Of a DNA stretch of 47,288 nt, positions 8,102 through 18,400 are shown piece after piece. The stretch is from assembly GCA_903850735.1 (NCBI GenBank), contig CAINMN010000240.1, positions 1-47,288 of the forward strand, read 5' to 3'. The notes below the pieces were generated by a model. That model had not been told where the DNA came from and did not search any database. It saw only the letters and a program-made list of their open reading frames with translations. Each line of letters starts with the position of its first letter. The stretch's first letter is position 1. Source of the stretch: an uncultured Burkholderiales bacterium (GTDB taxonomy: Bacteria; Pseudomonadota; Gammaproteobacteria; Burkholderiales; Burkholderiaceae_C). The position numbers and the translations under genes were made by a program.

Positions 8102-9730
8102 TCAAGCCGTGGGCAGAACGTAGTCCGCCAATTGCTCGCGCAATTTGGTTTTCAACATTTTGCCGGTGGCGCCGATGGGGATGGCGTCCACAAACACCAC
8201 GTCATCGGGGATTTGCCATTTGGCGGTTTTGCCTTCGTAAAACTTCAGCAAGTCTTCGCGGCTGACTTGTGCGTCGGGCTTTTTGACCACCACCACGATG
8301 GGGCGCTCATCCCACTTGGGGTGTTTGATGCCAATGCAGGCCGCCATGGCCACGGCGGGATGTGCCACGGCGATGTTTTCAATGTCGATGGAGCTGATCC
8401 ATTCGCCGCCCGACTTGATCACGTCTTTGCTGCGGTCGGTGATCTGCATGTAGCCATCGGCGTCAATGGTGGCCACATCGCCGGTGGGGAACCACCCGTC
8501 CTGCAGCGGATCGCCCCCCTCCTGCTTGAAATACTCACGCACCACCCAGGGGCCTTTGACCAGCAAGTCGCCGTAGGCTTTGCCGTCATGCACCTGTTCT
8601 TGGCCTTCGTCGTTGACGATCTTCATGTCAATGCCAAAGATCGCACGGCCCTGTTTGAGGCGAATCTTCATTTGCTCGGCCTCGGGCAGTTTCAGGTGCT
8701 TGTTCTTCAAAGTGCAAAGCGTGCCCAGCGGGCTCAACTCGGTCATGCCCCAGGCATGCAGCACGTCCACGTTGTACTCTTCGCGGAATGCCGTGATCAT
8801 GGCCGGCGGGCAGGCAGAGCCGCCAATGACGGTGCGCTGCAGCGTCGAAAACTTCAGGTTGCTCGGCTTCATGTGGGTCAGCAACATCTGCCACACCGTG
8901 GGAACGCCAGCGGCAAAGGTCACGCCCTCGTTCTCGATCAAGTCGTAAACCGATTTGCCATCGAGGGAGGCGCCCGGAAACACCAGTTTCGCACCCACCA
9001 TGGCGGCGCTGTAGGGAATGCCCCAGGCATTGACGTGAAACATGGGCACCACCGGCAAGATGGCATCGCGTGCGGAGATGCACATCACATCGGGCAAAGC
9101 GGCAGCGTAGGCATGCAGGATGGTCGAGCGGTGGCTGTACAGCGCGCCCTTGGGGTTGCCTGTGGTGCCACTGGTGTAGCAGAGGCTCGAAGCGGTGTTT
9201 TCATCAAACTCGGGCCAGGTGTACTGGGTGGATTGGCCTTGAACCCAGGCTTCGTAACTGACCAAGCCCGGAATGCCGGTATCGGAGGGCAGTTGGTCGG
9301 CATCGCACAAGGCCACGTAATGGCGAATGGTGGTGCAGCGGCTGTGAACTTGTTTCACCAAGGGCAGAAAACTCATGTCAAAGCACAACACCTGGTCTTC
9401 TGCATGGTTGGCAATCCAGACCACCTGGTCAGGGTGCAAACGCGGGTTGATGGTGTGCAGCACCCGGCCTGTGCCGCTCACGCCAAAGTACAACTCCAGA
9501 TGGCGGTAGCCGTTCCAGGCGAGCGTGGCCACGCGGTCGCCAAAACCCAGGCCCAGTTGGTCCAGCCCATGGGCGACTTGTCGTGAGCGTTGGGCGATGC
9601 CACCCCAAGTGGTGCGGTGTGTATCGCCTTCGACACGGCGGGAAACGATTTCCACATCACCGTGGTGTTTTTCGGCAAAGTCAATCAGCGAAGAAATCAA
9701 CAGGTTTTGTTGTTGCATCAAGCCCAGCAT
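8102..9730 (-). CDS. fatty-acyl-CoA ligase (AMP-forming), AlkK/DmdB-like
   Basis: This 542-residue adenylate-forming enzyme would activate a carboxylic acid to its CoA thioester with ATP. The P-loop-like motif [11 protein letters not shown] is near residue 185. The WGMTELSP motif, the [12 protein letters not shown] aspartate motif, the hinge [15 protein letters not shown] and the catalytic-Lys tail [13 protein letters not shown] follow in order. Sequence style resembles medium/long-chain acyl-CoA ligases often labelled AlkK or 3-methylmercaptopropionyl-CoA ligase. The frame is open 30 codons upstream, but ATG 9730 has AGGAGA seven bases before it. It heads the unit ligase-livHMGF, suggesting the imported acid is activated by this enzyme. 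Substrate is not determined. Confidence 0.9.
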   Translation of the reverse strand: MLGLMQQQNLLISSLIDFAEKHHGDVEIVSRRVEGDTHRTTWGGIAQRSRQVAHGLDQLGLGFGDRVATLAWNGYRHLELYFGVSGTGRVLHTINPRLHPDQVVWIANHAEDQVLCFDMSFLPLVKQVHSRCTTIRHYVALCDADQLPSDTGIPGLVSYEAWVQGQSTQYTWPEFDENTASSLCYTSGTTGNPKGALYSHRSTILHAYAAALPDVMCISARDAILPVVPMFHVNAWGIPYSAAMVGAKLVFPGASLDGKSVYDLIENEGVTFAAGVPTVWQMLLTHMKPSNLKFSTLQRTVIGGSACPPAMITAFREEYNVDVLHAWGMTELSPLGTLCTLKNKHLKLPEAEQMKIRLKQGRAIFGIDMKIVNDEGQEQVHDGKAYGDLLVKGPWVVREYFKQEGGDPLQDGWFPTGDVATIDADGYMQITDRSKDVIKSGGEWISSIDIENIAVAHPAVAMAACIGIKHPKWDERPIVVVVKKPDAQVSREDLLKFYEGKTAKWQIPDDVVFVDAIPIGATGKMLKTKLREQLADYVLPTA

Positions 9731-9748
9731 GGGGAATCTCCTAAACAG

Positions 9749-9767
9749 AAAAAGGCACGCTCGTGCC
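9749..9767 (-). promoter_or_regulatory. terminator-like hairpin in the leader of the acyl-CoA ligase gene
   Basis: Reading the minus strand, GGCACGAGCGTGCC (9767 to 9754) can form a 5-base stem with a 4-base loop and is followed by five T (9753 to 9749). It lies 18 to 37 bases before the ligase ATG, immediately upstream of the ribosome-binding site. It could attenuate the operon or, as DNA, serve as a 6-base-arm operator. The stem is short, so this is tentative. Confidence 0.3.
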
Positions 9768-9842
9768 GTCTCGCGCATTTTGCCCCAGACAGTCCCCCTT
9801 TTCGGCAATTGCCTGGTCAACGCCCATGGGATTCAAGAATGC

Positions 9843-9858
9843 CGACAATCAGGGGATG
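9843..9858 (+). promoter_or_regulatory. short-leader start context of selO
   Basis: GACAATCAGGGGATG places a -10-like GACAAT only eight bases before the ATG at 9856. The map start at 19608 has nearly the same layout, GATAATCGGGGGATG. If these are -10 elements, transcription would start at or near the ATG and give a leaderless or very short-leader mRNA. Alternatively the G-run is a poorly spaced ribosome-binding site. No convincing -35 is seen. Confidence 0.3.
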
Positions 9859-11346
9859 ACATCTGCTGCCGTTGCCCTGCCCCTGACTTGGCTGAACCGC
9901 TTTGCCCAATTGGGGCCCACCTTTGGGACGCCGTGTGCCCCAACACCCTTGCCCGAGGCCCATTGGGTGGCTGTGAACCACCGCCTCGCGACCGATTTGG
10001 GTTGGCCCACCGACTGGCAACAGGCTGACGGCCTGCTGGACATTCTCACGGGCAACCGGGCCTGGGCCGACCATCCCAGCCTGGCCAGTGTTTACAGCGG
10101 TCACCAGTTTGGTGTCTGGGCAGGCCAATTGGGCGACGGTCGTGCGCTGTGGCTGGGCGAGTTGGACACACCGCTCGGCCCCCTGGAGTTGCAACTCAAA
10201 GGCGCAGGGCAAACCCCCTACTCTCGCATGGGTGATGGCCGGGCGGTGCTGCGCTCCAGCATTCGGGAGTTTTTGTGCAGCGAGGCCATGCATGGTTTGG
10301 GCATTCCCACGACCCGAGCTTTGGCTTTGACGGGCTCCAAGGGGCGCGTGATTCGAGAAACACTGGAAACAGCCGCCGTGGTGACCCGCGTCGCGCCCAG
10401 TTTTTTGCGTTTTGGCCATTTTGAGCATTTCGCAGCGATCAACCAGACCGAGGCTTTGAAAAAGCTGGCCGATTTCGTGTGCGCCGGCGAGCTGATGCCC
10501 TTGCCCGACCCCGACGCATTCCATGGCAATCCCTATGCAGCCCTGTTGCAGGCGGTGGTCGAGCGAACGGCAGATTTGCTGTCCCACTGGCAGGCCGTGG
10601 GATTTTGCCATGGGGTCATGAACACCGACAACATGAGTTTGCTGGGTTTGACGATCGACTATGGCCCCTTCCAGTTTCTGGACGGCTATGACCCCCAGCA
10701 CATTTGCAACCACTCCGATTCGCAAGGACGCTACGCCTTTCAAAGGCAACCTCAAGTGGCGTACTGGAACCTCTTTTGTTTAGGCCAGGCCTTCATGCCC
10801 CTGGTGAACGACAGCGACCTGATTGTGAAGGTCCTGGAAACTTACACACAGCGCTTCTCCAACAGCCTGCTTGATCGCATGCGTGCCAAATTGGGCCTGA
10901 CCCGCTCGCAAGCCGATGATGGAGCCTTGATCGATGACATTTGCCAATTGCTGGCAAGCGAGCACACCGATTACAGCATTTTCTGGCGCCGTCTCAGCCA
11001 CGCGGCGCATGGCCTGGAAAACGGCCATCCAGCAGCGTTTCAACCCGTGACCGACCTGTTTTTGGACCGTCAGCGCTGGCAAGACTTGACCCTGCGCTTG
11101 CAAGCCCGCTGGGCAGATGAGCCGGCTGGCACAGGCGCTCGCATGTTGCAGCACAATCCCAAGATGGTGCTGCGCAACCATCTGGGCGAGCAAGCCATCC
11201 GCCAAGCGCAAGCGGGCGACTTCAGCGAAGTCCAAACCTTGCTCAAGCTCTTGTCATCGCCCTTTGATGAGCATCCCGGCCACGAGGCCTATGCCGACTT
11301 TCCGCCCGATTGGGCGTCTTCCATTTCCATCAGTTGTTCCTCATGA
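9856..11346 (+). CDS. selO: SelO/YdiU family protein adenylyltransferase
   Basis: The 496-residue pseudokinase-fold protein belongs to SelO, known to transfer AMP from ATP to hydroxyl side chains of redox-linked proteins. Diagnostic blocks are [16 protein letters not shown] (about 81-96), [21 protein letters not shown] from Lys115, [23 protein letters not shown], and the catalytic region [19 protein letters not shown] (Asn259 and Asp268 likely metal ligands). The protein ends SCSS, the tail in which animal homologues carry selenocysteine; here the codon is TGT for Cys. An in-frame ATG at 9826 is an alternative start, but 9856 fits family N-termini. Its stop overlaps the msrB start (ATGA). The ligase operon diverges on the other strand. 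Confidence 0.93.
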   Translation: MTSAAVALPLTWLNRFAQLGPTFGTPCAPTPLPEAHWVAVNHRLATDLGWPTDWQQADGLLDILTGNRAWADHPSLASVYSGHQFGVWAGQLGDGRALWLGELDTPLGPLELQLKGAGQTPYSRMGDGRAVLRSSIREFLCSEAMHGLGIPTTRALALTGSKGRVIRETLETAAVVTRVAPSFLRFGHFEHFAAINQTEALKKLADFVCAGELMPLPDPDAFHGNPYAALLQAVVERTADLLSHWQAVGFCHGVMNTDNMSLLGLTIDYGPFQFLDGYDPQHICNHSDSQGRYAFQRQPQVAYWNLFCLGQAFMPLVNDSDLIVKVLETYTQRFSNSLLDRMRAKLGLTRSQADDGALIDDICQLLASEHTDYSIFWRRLSHAAHGLENGHPAAFQPVTDLFLDRQRWQDLTLRLQARWADEPAGTGARMLQHNPKMVLRNHLGEQAIRQAQAGDFSEVQTLLKLLSSPFDEHPGHEAYADFPPDWASSISISCSS

Positions 11347-11750
11347 AGATCGAAAAAACCGAAACCGAATGGCGTGCCTTGTTGGCCGCAAAAAATGCCG
11401 AACCTGTGGCCTACGAAGTCACCCGCAAAGCCGCCACCGAACGCCCGTTCACGGGCCGCTATGAAAACCATTGGTTGCCAGGGCAATACGCCTGCATCTG
11501 CTGCGGCAACAAATTGTTCCATGCGGACACCAAATTTGATGCAGGCTGCGGTTGGCCCAGCTTTTACCAGGAGGCAGTGCCTGGCGCGATTCGCGAGATT
11601 GTGGACCGCAGCCATGGCATGATTCGCACCGAAACCGTCTGTGCGCAATGCAGTGCGCATTTGGGGCATGTGTTCCCCGACGGCCCAGCCCCCACAGGCT
11701 TGCGCTATTGCATGAACTCGGCCTCGCTGGAATTCAAGGCCGAAGACTGA
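11343..11750 (+). CDS. msrB: peptide-methionine (R)-S-oxide reductase MsrB
   Basis: The 135-residue enzyme reduces the R-epimer of methionine sulfoxide in proteins. Zinc ligands are visible as two CxxC pairs, Cys51/Cys54 (CICCG) and Cys100/Cys103 ([12 protein letters not shown]). The catalytic cysteine is Cys123 in RYCMNSASL. There is no signal peptide, so it is cytoplasmic. The frame is open 11 codons upstream, but ATG 11343 overlaps the selO stop by four bases, so translation is probably coupled to SelO. yciB follows after six bases. Both it and SelO act on redox-damaged or redox-regulated proteins. Confidence 0.95.
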   Translation: MKIEKTETEWRALLAAKNAEPVAYEVTRKAATERPFTGRYENHWLPGQYACICCGNKLFHADTKFDAGCGWPSFYQEAVPGAIREIVDRSHGMIRTETVCAQCSAHLGHVFPDGPAPTGLRYCMNSASLEFKAED

Positions 11751-11756
11751 GTTGCC

Positions 11757-12296
11757 ATGAAGCTTTTTTTAGATTTTTTCCCCATTGTTCTGTTTTTTCT
11801 GGCTTTCAAGACCTTCGACATCTATGTCGCTACGGCGATCGCCATTGTGGCCACGGTGGCGCAAATTGCTTGGCTGCGCTACAAAGTGGGCCGTGTCGAG
11901 CCCATGCAATGGGTCAGCTTGGGGGTCATCGTGCTGTTTGGCGGCGCGACTTTGATCGCTCAAGATGAAAACTTCATCAAATGGAAGCCCACCGTGCTGT
12001 ATTGGCTGATGGGCGGGGCCTTGCTGATCGGGCAATATGTGTTCAAGCGCAACTTGCTGCGCAGCCTGATGAAGGCCCAAATGGAGCTGCCGGACAAGGC
12101 TTGGGCCTTCATGTTGCACAGTTGGGCTGCATTTTTCAGTGTCATGGGGGTCGTCAACCTGTGGGTGGCATTTCAGTTCGACACCGAAACCTGGGTCAAT
12201 TTCAAGCTCTTCGGCGGCATTGGCCTGATGTTGGTGTTCGTGCTGCTGCAGGCCGCCTACCTGAGCCGCTACATGAAAGAGGATTCCTCCTCATGA
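11757..12296 (+). CDS. yciB: YciB/IspA family inner-membrane septation-related protein
   Basis: The 179-residue integral membrane protein matches YciB (also called IspA, intracellular septation protein A) in length and composition. It begins MKLFLDFFPIVLFFLAFKTF, typical of the family, and has about five hydrophobic segments ending in LMLVFVLLQAAYLSRYM. E. coli YciB interacts with cell-envelope and division proteins and helps keep envelope integrity. The stop overlaps the bolA start in an ATGA arrangement, and msrB ends six bases upstream, so it sits in the middle of a tight operon. Confidence 0.93.
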   Translation: MKLFLDFFPIVLFFLAFKTFDIYVATAIAIVATVAQIAWLRYKVGRVEPMQWVSLGVIVLFGGATLIAQDENFIKWKPTVLYWLMGGALLIGQYVFKRNLLRSLMKAQMELPDKAWAFMLHSWAAFFSVMGVVNLWVAFQFDTETWVNFKLFGGIGLMLVFVLLQAAYLSRYMKEDSSS

Positions 12297-12562
12297 CCAT
12301 TCGCGCGCAAGACCTGGCCCAACGCCTGCAAGAGCGCCTCCAACCCCAGACGCTGGAGGTTTTGGACGAAAGTGCAGCCCATGCAGGTCATGTGGGCGCC
12401 AACGACAGCGGCCAAGGCACCCATTTCCGGGTCCGGATTGGCGGCCAGGCTTTCAATGCACTGTCGCGGGTGGCCCGCCACCGGCTTGTGTATGATGCGC
12501 TGCAAGATTTCATTGACCAGGGCGTTCACGCCCTGGCGATTGAGGTTGTTTCGGTGTCCTGA
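12293..12562 (+). CDS. bolA: BolA family protein
   Basis: The 89-residue protein starts MTIRAQDLAQRLQERL. It has the BolA fold pattern of a basic first helix, a loop ending in HAGH, then THFRVRI and a second helix, RVARHRLVYDALQDF. The His in RHRLVYDAL is the conserved cluster-ligand position used when BolA proteins bind an Fe-S cluster with monothiol glutaredoxins. A longer frame runs from 11981 across yciB, but ATG 12293 overlaps the yciB stop (ATGA) and gives a normal BolA length. Likely role is in iron-sulfur trafficking or stress morphology; which is not decided by sequence. Confidence 0.92.
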   Translation: MTIRAQDLAQRLQERLQPQTLEVLDESAAHAGHVGANDSGQGTHFRVRIGGQAFNALSRVARHRLVYDALQDFIDQGVHALAIEVVSVS

Positions 12563-12610
12563 GCATTCCGCCTGACGCCCCCCCTGATTGAGACTCATCG
12601 AGAGAGACCC

Positions 12611-13393
12611 ATGAAAAAGCAAATGATGTTCGCCGCCGTCGCTGTGGCAATGGCCACTGTGAGCCTGGGTGCATCGGCCCAGAACGTGGCGATCGTGAAC
12701 GGCAAGGCCGTGCCCAAAGCCCGCGTGGAAGCCCTGGCACAGCAATTGGCCCGCTCTGGCCGCCCGGTGACCCCTGACATTGAAGCCCAGATCAAGGAAG
12801 AAGTCATTGCCCGTGAAATCTTCATGCAGGAAGCGCAAAAGCGCGGCCTCGATGCCACCGATGACTACAAAGGCCAGCTCGAGTTGGCGCGCCAAACCAT
12901 TTTGATTCGCGAGTTGTTCGCCGATTACCAGAAGAACAATCCCGTGACCGATGCCGACATCAAGGCCGAGTACGACAAGTTTGTGGCAGCCAATGGCGGC
13001 AAGGAATACCGCGCCCGCCACATCCTGGTGGAAAAGGAAGAGCAAGCCAAAGCCATTTTGGCCAGCCTGAAAAAAGGCGGCAAATTTGAAGACATCGCCA
13101 AAAAGCAGTCCAAGGATCCTGGCTCAGGTGCCAACGGTGGCGATCTGGACTGGGCCTCTGCTGGCAACTTCGTCAAGGAATTCTCCGACGCCATGGTGGC
13201 GCTGAAAAAAGGCCAGACCACCGACGCCCCCGTGAAGAGCCAGTTTGGCTTCCACATCATTCGCCTGGATGACGTGCGCGAAGCGCAGTTGCCCAAGTTC
13301 GAAGAGGTCAAGCCGCAAATTGCCCAGCAAATGCAGCAGACCAAAATGAGCGAGTTCCAGCAGAACTTGCGCAGCAAGGCCAAGGTCGAGTAA
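12611..13393 (+). CDS. periplasmic parvulin-type peptidyl-prolyl isomerase
   Basis: The 260-residue protein carries an N-terminal Sec signal (KKQMMFAAVAVAMATVSLG, cleavage after ASA near residue 23). A SurA-N-like helical region follows. The PpiC rotamase domain spans about residues 130-235, with RARHILVEKEEQA, GGDLDWASAGNFV and SQFGFHIIRLDDV. It would assist folding of exported proteins. It follows bolA after 48 bases and has GAGAGA upstream of the ATG. The order yciB-bolA-ppiC is one I recognise from other Burkholderiales. It could be called ppiC or prsA-like; no specific client is evident. Confidence 0.93.
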   Translation: MKKQMMFAAVAVAMATVSLGASAQNVAIVNGKAVPKARVEALAQQLARSGRPVTPDIEAQIKEEVIAREIFMQEAQKRGLDATDDYKGQLELARQTILIRELFADYQKNNPVTDADIKAEYDKFVAANGGKEYRARHILVEKEEQAKAILASLKKGGKFEDIAKKQSKDPGSGANGGDLDWASAGNFVKEFSDAMVALKKGQTTDAPVKSQFGFHIIRLDDVREAQLPKFEEVKPQIAQQMQQTKMSEFQQNLRSKAKVE

Positions 13394-13412
13394 ATCCCGC
13401 AAGGGGACGCTG

Positions 13413-15428
13413 TTGCTGTCACACCAGATTGAGCTGCTGTCCCCTGCGCGCGATGCCGACATTGGCATCGCCGCGATCCATCACGGTGCCGATGCCGTCT
13501 ACATCGGCGCACCCGCCTTTGGCGCCCGCGCCAGCGCCAGCAACGACTTGCGCGACATTGAACGCCTGTGTCGCGAAGCCCACCGATTTCACAGCCGCAT
13601 CTTCATCACGCTCAACACCATCTTGCGCGATGACGAACTCGAGCCTGCACGCCAACTGGCATGGGACGTCTACAACGCTGGCGCCGATGTCCTGATCGTC
13701 CAAGACATGGGCTTGCTGGAATTGGATTTACCCCCGATCCAGCTGCATGCCAGCACCCAAACCGACATCCGTGACCCGGCCAAGGCCAAGTTTTTGCAGG
13801 ATGTGGGCTTTTCGCAAATGGTGCTGGCCCGTGAACTCACGCTGCCGCAAATTCGTGACATTCACCAGGTGCTCGATGCCGACCGCTGCAAGCTGGAGTT
13901 CTTCATCCATGGCGCCTTGTGTGTGGCCTACAGCGGCCAGTGCTACATCAGCCATGCGCACACCGGTCGCAGCGCGAACCGGGGCGACTGCTCGCAGGCC
14001 TGCCGCCTGCCCTACCATGTGACCGATGCGCAGGGGCGTTTCATTGCGCATGACAAGCATGTCTTGTCCATGAAGGACAACAACCAAAGCGCCAACCTGG
14101 CCGACTTGATTGACGCAGGCGTTCGCAGCTTCAAGATCGAAGGCCGTTACAAAGACATGGGCTATGTGAAAAACATCACCGCCCATTACCGCAAGCTGTT
14201 CGACCAGATCATCGAAGACCGGGAAAACTCCACCGACCCTGAGCGTCCGCCCCTGGCGCGTGCCTCCAGTGGACGCACCCAGTTCTTTTTCACGCCCGAC
14301 CCCAACCAGAATTTCAACCGCGAGTTCACCGATTACTTTGTGCAAGGCCGCAAGGAAGACATCGGCGCTTTTGACACGCCCAAAAATCCTGGCCAGCCGC
14401 TGGGCGAGGTCACCGATGTCGGCCCCAACTGGGTGGAAGTCCAGCCCTTCGATCGTGACGTGGTGCTGCACAACGGTGACGGCCTGTGTTACTACGATTT
14501 GCAAAAGGAACTGGTGGGACTGGCCATCAACCGGGCTGAACCCATCGGTAAGAAGGGCCGCTGGCGGCTGTTCCCCAAAGATGCCATGGCCGATTTCAAA
14601 GACCTGCGCCGCGGCGTGACGGTCAACCGCAACCGTGACATGGACTGGGTGCGGGCTCTGGAGAAGCGTTCCAGCGAGCGTCGCATTGGCGTGTGGCTGA
14701 CCCTCCAGGACACGCCGCAAGGCATCGCCCTCAGCGTGACGGACGAAGACGGCTATGCCGCAGAAGCTTCGCTGAGCCTGATCAAAGAGCCCGCGCGCGA
14801 CCCTGTGCAGGCACAAGCCAGCGTGCGCGAACACCTGGGCAAACTGGGCACGACCGACTTTGCGCTGCTGGACCTGGACCTGCAATGGGCGCAAGCCTGG
14901 TTTTTGCCTGCCTCACAACTCAATGCCTTGCGACGCGACGCCCTGGCCTCGCTGGAACTTGTCCGTTCTGCGCATTACCAGCGCCCTGTGCCAGGCCTTG
15001 CCGTCGAACCGCCGGCGCTCTATCCAGAAGACACGCTGACTTACCTGGCCAATGTTTACAACGACAAGGCCCGCGATTTTTACGCCAGACACGGCGTCAA
15101 ACTGATTGCCGCGGCCTACGAAAGCCACGAAGAAGAAGGTGAAGTCAGCCTGATGATCACCAAGCACTGTGTGCGCTTCTCCATGAGCCTGTGCCCCAAG
15201 CAGGCCAAGGGGGTGACGGGTGTTCAAGGTCAGGTGCGCGCCGAGCCCCTGACCCTCATCAACGGCAAGGAAAAGCTCACCCTGCGCTTCGATTGCAAGC
15301 CTTGCGAAATGCACGTGGTGGGCAAAATGAAGACCTCGGTCATGAACCAGCGCGCGCGTGAAATGGCCGAGCCCCAGGCCATTCCCATGAAGTTTTACAA
15401 GACACGCCCTGAGCGGGCGGTTTCTTGA
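13413..15428 (+). CDS. rlhA: U32 family peptidase-like rRNA hydroxylation protein, RlhA/YdcP-like
   Basis: The 671-residue protein is a U32-family member of the long type. E. coli RlhA (YdcP) is about this length and is needed for hydroxylation of 23S rRNA C2501, whereas the tRNA enzyme TrhP (YegQ) is near 450 residues. The N-terminal half shows the U32 signature EFFIHGALCVAYSGQCYIS and the cysteine-rich GDCSQACRLPY. The start is TTG at 13413, preceded by AAGGGG six bases upstream; no ATG gives the family N-terminus IELLSPARDADIGIAAIHHGAD. It follows the parvulin gene by 19 bases. The specific RNA target is inferred from length and family. Confidence 0.82.
   Translation: MLSHQIELLSPARDADIGIAAIHHGADAVYIGAPAFGARASASNDLRDIERLCREAHRFHSRIFITLNTILRDDELEPARQLAWDVYNAGADVLIVQDMGLLELDLPPIQLHASTQTDIRDPAKAKFLQDVGFSQMVLARELTLPQIRDIHQVLDADRCKLEFFIHGALCVAYSGQCYISHAHTGRSANRGDCSQACRLPYHVTDAQGRFIAHDKHVLSMKDNNQSANLADLIDAGVRSFKIEGRYKDMGYVKNITAHYRKLFDQIIEDRENSTDPERPPLARASSGRTQFFFTPDPNQNFNREFTDYFVQGRKEDIGAFDTPKNPGQPLGEVTDVGPNWVEVQPFDRDVVLHNGDGLCYYDLQKELVGLAINRAEPIGKKGRWRLFPKDAMADFKDLRRGVTVNRNRDMDWVRALEKRSSERRIGVWLTLQDTPQGIALSVTDEDGYAAEASLSLIKEPARDPVQAQASVREHLGKLGTTDFALLDLDLQWAQAWFLPASQLNALRRDALASLELVRSAHYQRPVPGLAVEPPALYPEDTLTYLANVYNDKARDFYARHGVKLIAAAYESHEEEGEVSLMITKHCVRFSMSLCPKQAKGVTGVQGQVRAEPLTLINGKEKLTLRFDCKPCEMHVVGKMKTSVMNQRAREMAEPQAIPMKFYKTRPERAVS
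15405..15426 (+). terminator. hairpin plus T-rich run inside the 3' end of rlhA
   Basis: CGCCC (15405-15409) pairs with GGGCG (15415-15419) around a 5-base loop and is followed by GTTTCTT just before the stop codon. The convergent purL stop is one base beyond the rlhA stop, so no intergenic space exists for a terminator. The stem is only five base pairs, so this is weak. Confidence 0.35.
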
Positions 15429-15429
15429 A

Positions 15430-18400
15430 TTAAGCGACCCAACGCCGCGCGTTGCGCCACAAGCGCATCCAAGGGCTGAAGCCCTCCAAGCCGCCAGTGC
15501 GCGAAGCCTCCGTCCAACTGAATTGCAAATTGCGGAACACACGCTCCGGGTGCGGCATCATGGCGGTGAAACGGCCATCGGCCGTGGTCACGGCGGTCAA
15601 ACCCTGAGGGCTGCCATTGGGGTTCAGCGGATAGGTCTCGGTGGGCTGGCCCTGGCCGTCCACAAAGCGCATGGCGGCGTGAACCTGGTCCAGTTGGCCA
15701 CGTTGCGAGAAATTGGCAAAGCCTTCGCCGTGCGCCACGGCGATGGGCAAACGGGTGCCTGCCATGCCCTGGAAAAACAAGCTCGGGGAGTCCAGCACTT
15801 CCACTTGGGACAGGCGGGCCTCAAAGCGCTCGCTGCGGTTGGTGGTGAAGCGCGGCCAGGCTTGCGTGCCCGGAATGATGTCGGCCAGTTCAGCGACCAT
15901 CTGGCAGCCGTTGCACACGCCAAGGCCAAAAGTGACGCCGCGCTCGAAGAAGGCTTTGAACTGATCGGACAGGCGCGGGTTGAAGGTGATGCTGCGCGCC
16001 CAGCCAATGCCTGCACCCAAGGTGTCGCCATAGCTGAAGCCACCGCAGGCCACCAAGCCTTTGAAGTCTGCCAATTGGGCCTTGCCCGACTGCAAGTCGG
16101 TCATGTGCACGTCATAGGCGTCGAAGCCCGCCTCATGGAAGGCATAGGCCATTTCCACATGGGAGTTCACGCCCTGCTCTCGCAAAATGGCCACCCTGGG
16201 GCGCGCCGAATTCACAAATGGCGCAGCCACATTCTCCATGACGCCGTCTGGCAGGTGCACATGCAAACCTGGGTGTGCTGGGGCACCGGCCAGGGCGTGC
16301 TCGGCATCTGCGCATTCGGGGTTGTCGCGTTGCTGGCAGATGCGCCAACTTACGCTGTCCCAGACCTGATGCAAATCGGACAACGAAGCACTGAACACCT
16401 CTTTGGCATCGCGCCAGACACTGACCTGCCCTTTGCCCTTGTCGATGGTGGAAGACAGCGGGCGGGTTTTGCCCACAAAGTGGCTGTGGCGCGAGAGGCC
16501 GTGCGTGCGCAAGACCTGCATGACCTCGTTGCGATCGCTGGTGCGAACTTGCAAGACCACGCCCAGTTCTTCGTTGAACAGAGCTTTCAAGGTCAGTTCT
16601 TCGCGGCGTGCGCTGACTTGCGTCGCCCAGTTCTTGCTGTCGCCGTATTCCGCGCGGCTGTCGTGGATGCCATCGCCTTCGGTGACCAACAAATCCACAT
16701 TCAGCGCCACGCCGACCTGCGCGGCAAAGGCCATTTCACAGACTGCCGCGATCAAGCCGCCATCGCTGCGGTCATGGTAGGCCAGCAACTTTCCTTCTTG
16801 GCGCAAGTGGTTCACGGCTTGGTACAGGCGCACCAGGTCTTGTGGGTCGTCCAGATCAGGCACCGCCTGGCCAGGCTGTGCCAGGACTTGCCCCAGGATG
16901 CTGCCCCCCATGCGGTTCTGGCCATGCCCCAGGTCAATCAGCACCAAAGTGGTGTCGTCGCTCTGGGCGTCGAGTTGAGGCGTCAAGGTGCCACGCACAT
17001 CCGGCAGCGAGGCAAAGGCGCTGACGATCAGGCTGACGGGGGAAGTCACTTTGTGGTTTTGCCCCTCGTCGGACCACTGGGTTCGCATCGACAGGCTGTC
17101 TTTGCCCACCGGAATGGAAATGCCCAAGGCCGGGCAGAGCTCCAGGCCCACCGCACGAACGGTGTCGTACAGGGCGGCATCCTCACCGGGCTCGCCACAG
17201 GCGGCCATCCAGTTGGCCGAGAGTTTGACGCGCGCGAGCTCGACTGGCGCCGCCAGCAAATTGGTCAGGGCTTCCGCAACCGCCATGCGGCCCGAGGCTG
17301 GGGCATTCACCGATGCCAGCGGGGTGCGCTCGCCCATGCTCATGGCCTCGCCGGCCACGCCTTGGAAGTCGGCCAGGGTCACGGCGCAATCGGCCACGGG
17401 CACTTGCCAGGGCCCGACCATGGGGTCGCGGTGGGTCAAGCCGCCCACCGTACGGTCGCCAATGGTGATCAAGAAGCGCTTGGAAGCCACCGTGGGGTGG
17501 CTGAGGACGCCGATCACGGCTTCTTGCAAGGAAACGCCTGTGAGGTCCATGGGCGGCGTTTCGCGAGCGACCCGTTGGACATCACGGTGCATCTTGGGGG
17601 GCTTGCCCAAGAGCACATCCATGGGCATGTCGACCGGTGTTGCAGCGCCCTCGTCCACCAATTCAAGCTGTCTTTTGTCAGTGGCCACGCCGACCACCGC
17701 AAACGGGCAACGCTCGCGCTCGCAAAACGATTGAAACAGTGGCAAGGATTCGGGTGCGATCGCCATCACATAGCGCTCCTGGCTCTCGTTCGACCAGATC
17801 TCCTTGGGCGCCAGGCCTGACTCTTCGAGCGGCACAGCGCGCAGGTCAAAACGCGCCCCACGCCCGGCATCGTTGACCAACTCAGGAAACGCATTGGACA
17901 AGCCACCGGCACCCACATCGTGAATCGCCAAGATGGGGTTTTGTGTACCCAGCGTCCAGCAATGGTTGATGACCTCTTGGGCGCGCCGTTCAATTTCCGG
18001 GTTGCCGCGCTGCACCGAGTCAAAGTCCAGCTCGGCGGCGTTGGTGCCACTGGCCATGGAGCTGGCCGCCCCGCCGCCCATGCCAATCCGCATGCCTGGT
18101 CCGCCCAGCTGAATCAGCAAGGTGCCGGCGGGAAATTCAATTTTGTGGGTGAGTTGGCTGTCAATCACGCCCAAGCCACCGGCAATCATGATGGGCTTGT
18201 GGTAGCCACGCGTCACACCCGCCACTTGTTGTTCGTACTCGCGGAAATAGCCCAACAGGTTGGGCCGTCCGAACTCGTTGTTGAACGCAGCGCCGCCCAA
18301 AGGGCCCTCGGTCATGATTTGCAGCGGGCTGGCCATGTGGGCAGGCCGTCCCAGGGGGCTGTCCCACAGTTTGGACACCGTGAAGCCCGTCATCCCCGCT

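Noticed and set aside
8093-9586. Long plus-strand open frame opposite the acyl-CoA ligase
   Set aside because: The minus-strand frame has all adenylate-forming enzyme motifs; the plus-strand product is low-complexity His/Gly-rich with no domain.
11331-11346. Possible selenocysteine in SelO
   Set aside because: The residue before the terminal SS is encoded by TGT (Cys); the TGA that follows is the ordinary stop and overlaps the msrB start.
11981-12562. A 193-codon frame ending with bolA
   Set aside because: Its first part is out of frame with yciB and has no motif; the ATGA overlap at 12293 gives a normal 89-residue BolA.
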